Virus record (IMG/VR): IMGVR_UViG_3300008110_007236
Coordinates: 1-58,481 of that record
Origin: a virus
Length of the DNA: 58,481 nucleotides
Direction: 5' to 3' (one strand)
Part shown: in pieces, positions 56,001-58,481 of the stretch
How the letters are laid out: the number at the start of each line of letters is the position of its first letter
How positions within the stretch are numbered: position 1 is the first letter of the stretch
Position numbers and translations under genes: made by a program
The notes under the pieces: generated by a model
Database searches by the model: none
Told to the model about the DNA's origin: nothing
What the model saw: only the letters and a program-made list of their open reading frames with translations

Positions 56001-57306
56001 TTGTATGGTTAGCAATACTGGTAACTGTACCATCAATGTCAGCAATGATACGTTGGTTAACTGGATCCCATGCGGCACCATCTGTAATGTCGCCTACGGC
56101 AGTACCAGTGCTTGGGTAGTAGGCCAAGTTGTTGACAATACCTGCTTGTACTGTACCCACACCAGCGGCACCACCTACGGCTGCTTCAATGACCAAGTTC
56201 TTGTTGTCCTCGTCATAGCCAATGGTAATGTTACTACCAGCGGCTATGTTGTAAAACTCTAAGGTACCATCTACTTTGCTACGATATATACCTAAGGATG
56301 TTGGGCCTGGAGGAGCTAGGTTAACTGCGTCAGTGATAGTACCTACTTGGGGTGCGCTGACTACAATCTCACCGTTCTCACCTGTGCTCAGTACAACACC
56401 AGCACCTGCTTTAATTTTATTGAATGTAAAGGTAGCATCGGCATAAGTTTTTAAAACACCCAACCCAGTTTGACCAACATCGTTAGTTGCATTTAAAGAT
56501 ACAGCCAACTGAACTGATTTATCCCCTGTATTTGGCGTAAGAGTAATTCCTACCCCACTTAAAAGATTAAAGGTATCGTTAACAGCATTGGTGACAATAT
56601 TTGTAGTGTTGTTGACTCTAACGGTATTGAAAGCTTGTTTTAATACGGTATCTAAAGTTAACTCTAATCCACTACCTGCCTGAGTTATAGTCATGCCTGA
56701 GCCTGAACGCAGGCTCTTAAATTTATGTTGGAACGTAACTCCGTCAGTGCTAGAATAAACTCCAAATGCTCCTGCGGCATCACTGACGTTGGTGCCAGAG
56801 TAAATGGCACTGTTGATTCTAACACCAGTAGAGTCTGCTTCTAAAGTTACATTATTACCTGCACGTAGGGTTTTAATAACTAGATTACTACCGCTCTTAG
56901 GTGCCACCAATGACAAATCGCCGTTGGTAACACTGGCTGGAACTGCATTACTAATAAAATTGGTTAGGCCTATTTCTGTTGTTACCTCAACCCAAGTACC
57001 ATTCATACTAAAGTAGGTTTTGTTATCTGCCTGACTATAGGCCATCATTCCTGGGTATGTGGTAGCTGATGGAAACTGTCCTTGATTAGTAAAACTGTTT
57101 CTAAAATATATCTTTTTGGTTGTGAGTATATCGGAGGTAACTTCTGAGTTCTTGGCTGCGTTCAACAACGGCCATCCGCCTAGTGTTGCACCATCATGCA
57201 CACGTATGGTATCTATAGTTGTATCTACTGTGATTTCACCTTCGGCACCGGCAAACTGACTGTGGTCGATTGTGGTACCTCTACGAATTCTTACGCTTTT
57301 TGACAT
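53068..57306 (-). CDS. Giant repetitive tail fibre
   Basis: 1412 residues. Same N-terminal anchor type as the tail spike (VRIRRGTTIDHSQFAGAEGE…VHDGATLGGWPLLN). The body has about ten copies of a repeat of the form (S/T)DxLxEGxTNxYxTxxRAxxA, for example TDDLDEGTTNVYWTSTRF, ADAIAEGTTNKYFSSALA-type and DNLSQGVTNRFFTETLAR. Such repeats build long fibres in T4-like aquatic phages. The C-terminal about 250 residues may be the host-binding or trimerisation domain. GGTAAATA lies 38 bases upstream and an AGAGGATTAA ribosome site precedes the ATG. Confidence 0.85.
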   Translation of the reverse strand: MSKSVRIRRGTTIDHSQFAGAEGEITVDTTIDTIRVHDGATLGGWPLLNAAKNSEVTSDILTTKKIYFRNSFTNQGQFPSATTYPGMMAYSQADNKTYFSMNGTWVEVTTEIGLTNFISNAVPASVTNGDLSLVAPKSGSNLVIKTLRAGNNVTLEADSTGVRINSAIYSGTNVSDAAGAFGVYSSTDGVTFQHKFKSLRSGSGMTITQAGSGLELTLDTVLKQAFNTVRVNNTTNIVTNAVNDTFNLLSGVGITLTPNTGDKSVQLAVSLNATNDVGQTGLGVLKTYADATFTFNKIKAGAGVVLSTGENGEIVVSAPQVGTITDAVNLAPPGPTSLGIYRSKVDGTLEFYNIAAGSNITIGYDEDNKNLVIEAAVGGAAGVGTVQAGIVNNLAYYPSTGTAVGDITDGAAWDPVNQRIIADIDGTVTSIANHTTDDLDEGTTNVYWTSTRFDTALATKTTTNLAEGTNLYFTNDRAQNAVATMFQLGNPNSTTVTTTAAGNSTSVSTIFVTSTSGITSGQTVAGTGFPQNVTVQTVGATSFTVSPAVYTPAGFSIVVGGTLILNTTGVGTSAAQVSVADSTNIQTGWYVTGTGIQGRVTVQQVQGNLITLNPGYNATIGIGTVLTFKAVSTNGILSAYSDPTDTFTFSLDSNFLGDFVRSQFNVPSGSGLGYDPVQGRFTLSGAVTSVNGYAGAVVLGVGDITGAAPSVSPILTGTPRVPDLTAQSLGTQIANKNYVDAVRTSVTGNPVAGLTTIQALGNAINGDTLFYQTVSTALSGKLSVGGGTMSGALILNYLVDASSNNLIAVNKRYVDGVALVQSVNTKTGIITLFTDDIFERSTPAPSNLWFTNSRARAAISLVSDDTDVLSYNFNTGVFTFNKPTTDEIQEGPVNKFYTNTLARNAISVNVTGNSNFASYNAGTGQITINATSDNLSQGVTNRFFTETLARSAITLATSTSQSGLLTYNTGTGQFTLAANTSNVPEGAAGPYYFSGSRVNSALAVSVTQLGTVAASQALVSTYNPATGITTFTFNANTNTITEGTSNLYYTDARARFALTVSSTDTNVFNYDRVTGALTFTKPTTDAIAEGTTNKYFSSALARNSFTVSTTNIGTLGTPFVSYTSATGVWSFNLNLDSLSDGTTNKFATESRIRSTVSLSLPTTNDGASPGNLISYNQSTGVFSYNNSTDSLREGSENKYASAKNVRPLLTVNAIASPTAGTAQLPLVYNNGGSNGTTSQTLFGRAGLPAGELNLSFYVGPSLTWTPTADGVSTFHLTTAQDIRQTASPKFNKVNLAVNPGTVGGRIQIVGTDVSIDCSQGAFHEVNRSSQINNIAFTNVPNNGYFEVNVVFHCAVSTPTTFGVTNTSIRWINANAPNGSAMSSNIGRKDFFKFYTINGGTDWYEIVRSLNIG
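53850..56050 (-). repeat. Tandem fibre repeat block (about ten copies)
   Basis: Coding repeats of the fibre protein with pattern D-x-(L/I)-x-(E/D/Q)-G-x-(T/E)-N-x-(Y/F)-(x)-T/S at irregular intervals of about 40-90 residues, spread through the middle of the gene. Boundaries are approximate. Confidence 0.6.
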
Positions 57307-57344
57307 CGATTAATCCTCTAGGAGCCCTATTATGGTTCTAAGTA

Positions 57345-57352
57345 TATTTACC
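57345..57352 (-). promoter_or_regulatory. Late-promoter-like GGTAAATA for the giant fibre
   Basis: Minus-strand GGTAAATA, 38 bases before the fibre ATG at 57306; the same GGTAAATATAC string precedes the structural gene at 15580. Confidence 0.5.
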
Positions 57353-57360
57353 CAAACTGA

Positions 57361-57498
57361 CTACCACTTGCCCAATGGACATTTGCTGGGGAACCAAGCA
57401 CATTTAGCTTTTATCATGCAACCGCACTGGTGGCATCGCCCTCGATAGTTTTCTTTGCACTTTTCACAGATTGCCAAACGTTTTTGTATATAAAACAT
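57361..57498 (-). CDS. Cys-rich micro-protein (45 residues)
   Basis: 45 residues, MFYIQKRLAICEKCKENYRG then RCHQCGCMIKAKCAWFPSKCPLGKW. Cys pattern CX2C…CX2CGC…CPxGKW is a zinc-ribbon-like motif I associate with small phage proteins (DUF6171-like). Probable metal-binding, function unknown. A TTTAAATA element lies 8 bases before the ATG. Below most gene-finder length limits. Confidence 0.7.
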   Translation of the reverse strand: MFYIQKRLAICEKCKENYRGRCHQCGCMIKAKCAWFPSKCPLGKW

Positions 57499-57568
57499 AA
57501 TATGTTTATTTAAAGTATTTTAGAAACTTAATCTATACAAATTAAAAGACTAGCTGTTAAATGATACA

Positions 57569-57576
57569 AATAAATA
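57569..57576 (+). promoter_or_regulatory. Late-promoter-like AATAAATA with 5-base spacing
   Basis: AATAAATA, then TTTCC, then the ATG at 57582. The string ATAAATATTTCCATGA is shared exactly with the start at 22924. Confidence 0.5.
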
Positions 57577-57581
57577 TTTCC

Positions 57582-57629
57582 ATGAGAGCTAGAGAATTTA
57601 TATACGAAGCTAAAAAAAGTTTCAGGTAA
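57582..57629 (+). pseudogene. 5' end of the GH19 gene (targeting peptide), frameshifted
   Basis: ATG at 57582 gives MRAREFIYEAKKSFR then stop. The nine-residue start fits the capsid-targeting group (I-Y-E). Homology to the downstream GH19 protein resumes in the +1 frame after a run of seven A (57612-57618). Removing one A would join MRAREFIYEAKK to VSGKETGGLGG and on into the enzyme. The lesion may be an assembly or sequencing error, or a true slippery site. Confidence 0.6.
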
Positions 57630-57660
57630 AGAAACTGGTGGCCTAGGTGGTCCTGAAAAC

Positions 57661-58422
57661 ATGGATTACAGTGGAACTAGCAATCAAAACATTATCAAAC
57701 TCTTTGGCGAGCCCAACAGTCGTCGTGGTACTAATAAGAGCAACCCCAACAACGTCAACTACATGCCCCCAGACAAACTTAACTGGCTCAAGAGTGACCC
57801 TGAACGCTTTACCCAATTCATTTATTCAGGTCAAAAAGCTCGCATAGTACCTGATGCCAAACAGGGTTACCGTATGGAGTTTGTTACCCCTGAACTAGCT
57901 CAACAGGCACAGGATGCTTGGAACTATAGGGGTAGAGGACATGTACAGATCACTGGACGAGACCAATATGCCAAGATCAGCCAAGAATTATTTGGGGATG
58001 ATAGATTACTAAAAAATCCTGACCTATTAAACGAGCCTGCCACAGGTCTTAGAGCATCAGCAGCCTATGCTCGACTATATGGTAAAGCTGACCAAGACAC
58101 TAGTCAAAACACCAAACAGAGTTTGAATAGAGCTTTGACAGCAGTGGGTGGCAGCGACAAATATGCCGAGGGTGGTCGTATGTACCAGAAACAGGTCAGT
58201 AGGTTAAATCAGTTTGCACAACAGTTGAATAATCCTCAGACACGAGAAAAACATGATCAACACTATGCCAGCATCGACCTTAGTAAAAAGCCACAGGCAG
58301 CAGACACTGGTGTACAGTCAGCGGCTCAAGAACCACCTGGCATGTTAGACCGTGTGGTACAGGGAGTCAAAGGCATAGGCTCCAGCATAGGAAATATGTT
58401 TGGTCCTAGCACAAATAAATAA
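57661..58422 (+). CDS. GH19-like lysozyme/chitinase-fold protein
   Basis: 253 residues from an internal ATG. WNYRGRGHVQITGRDQYAKI is the GH19 signature, with NYMPPDKLNW and LRASAAYARLYGK around it. The probable catalytic Glu is in KETGGLGG, encoded upstream of the ATG in the same frame, so the true protein begins in the frameshifted leader at 57582. It cleaves peptidoglycan or chitin. The tail (MLDRVVQGVKGIGSSIGNMF) is Gly-rich and amphipathic. If the leader is real it would be a packaged muramidase. Confidence 0.8.
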   Translation: MDYSGTSNQNIIKLFGEPNSRRGTNKSNPNNVNYMPPDKLNWLKSDPERFTQFIYSGQKARIVPDAKQGYRMEFVTPELAQQAQDAWNYRGRGHVQITGRDQYAKISQELFGDDRLLKNPDLLNEPATGLRASAAYARLYGKADQDTSQNTKQSLNRALTAVGGSDKYAEGGRMYQKQVSRLNQFAQQLNNPQTREKHDQHYASIDLSKKPQAADTGVQSAAQEPPGMLDRVVQGVKGIGSSIGNMFGPSTNK

Positions 58423-58449
58423 TCTATACGATTTATTTTGGATAATATC

Positions 58450-58481
58450 ATGACTTCTAATCTAATACGCAAATATATAGA
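58450..58481 (+). CDS. Start of a hypothetical protein (partial, runs off right edge)
   Basis: ATG at 58450 gives MTSNLIRKYI and stays open to the edge. AATAAATA (58414-58421) lies 28 bases upstream and overlaps the stop of the GH19 gene. Only ten complete codons are visible. No function can be assigned. Confidence 0.4.
   Translation, partial: MTSNLIRKYI

Noticed and set aside
53850-56300. Several plus-strand open frames of 62-85 codons across the fibre gene
   Set aside because: Antisense shadows of the Thr/Val-rich fibre repeats; no ribosome sites or conserved motifs.
57361-57498. Fusion of the Cys-rich micro-protein with the giant fibre
   Set aside because: It has its own start and stop, and 54 bases with a promoter separate it from the fibre start.
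1-58481. tRNA genes and a replication origin
   Set aside because: Gaps between genes are too short, and no cloverleaf or origin-like repeat was seen by eye.

Overview
The window looks like part of a large T4-like (myovirus-type) phage genome that is AT-rich, densely packed and mostly coded on the minus strand. Evidence for a phage: T4-type late-promoter octamers (TATAAATA and variants), an ATP-dependent DNA ligase, class I ribonucleotide reductase with glutaredoxin, a PD-(D/E)XK exonuclease-like protein, a beta-helix tail spike, a 1412-residue repetitive fibre, an S74-type fibre protein, and many small proteins whose N-termini resemble the T4 capsid-targeting peptide. The host is probably an aquatic alphaproteobacterium. 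That is an inference from the Shemin-type 5-aminolevulinate synthase and general gene content; nothing here proves it.

Layout. 1-7 kb: nucleotide metabolism and redox (glutaredoxin, NrdB, class II aldolase, Fe/Mn superoxide dismutase, NrdA). NrdA is broken by a frameshift combined with a missing stretch of about 33 codons. 7-13 kb: tail spike, exonuclease-like protein and small virion-type proteins, including one monocistronic gene with a perfect late promoter and its own terminator. 13.3-14.8 kb: a small plus-strand block (two micro-genes, an alpha/beta hydrolase, two small proteins) ending in a bidirectional terminator. 14.8-22.9 kb: structural proteins mixed with host-like genes (fatty-acid desaturase, GATase-like BPL_N protein, ErpA/IscA, secreted nuclease, pterin-dehydratase-like protein, NodB deacetylase, APS-kinase/nucleotidyltransferase fusion).

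22.9-46.1 kb is a large accessory biosynthetic island. It holds eight radical SAM proteins (one with a likely B12-type N-domain, three of SPASM type or near it), one clear sulfotransferase and two diverged paralogous sulfotransferase-like proteins, a PIG-L deacetylase, two NAD-dependent epimerases, an SDR, a flavin-dependent halogenase, a transketolase split into two genes, a 2OG-Fe(II) oxygenase, a U32-like protein, glycosyltransferases and a short UDP-sugar dehydrogenase. At its end, radical SAM genes sit beside small helical proteins and an S74 fibre protein carrying 12 cysteines in 27 residues. 46.1-50.4 kb: 5-aminolevulinate synthase, DUF454 protein, HNH endonuclease, translation initiation factor IF-1 and DNA ligase. 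50.5-58.5 kb: a run of genes with capsid-targeting-like N-termini, the giant fibre, and a GH19-like lysozyme whose start is frameshifted.

Together the genes suggest a phage that supplies dNTPs, Fe-S clusters, tetrapyrrole precursor, lipid desaturation and translation initiation to its host. It also carries an unusually rich toolkit for modifying sugars, peptides or small molecules. Two signals recur across the window. One is a short N-terminal peptide (MRxxEFIxE-like) on at least eight otherwise unrelated proteins. The other is a TAAATA element placed exactly five bases before the ATG of several genes, which would give leaderless late transcripts.
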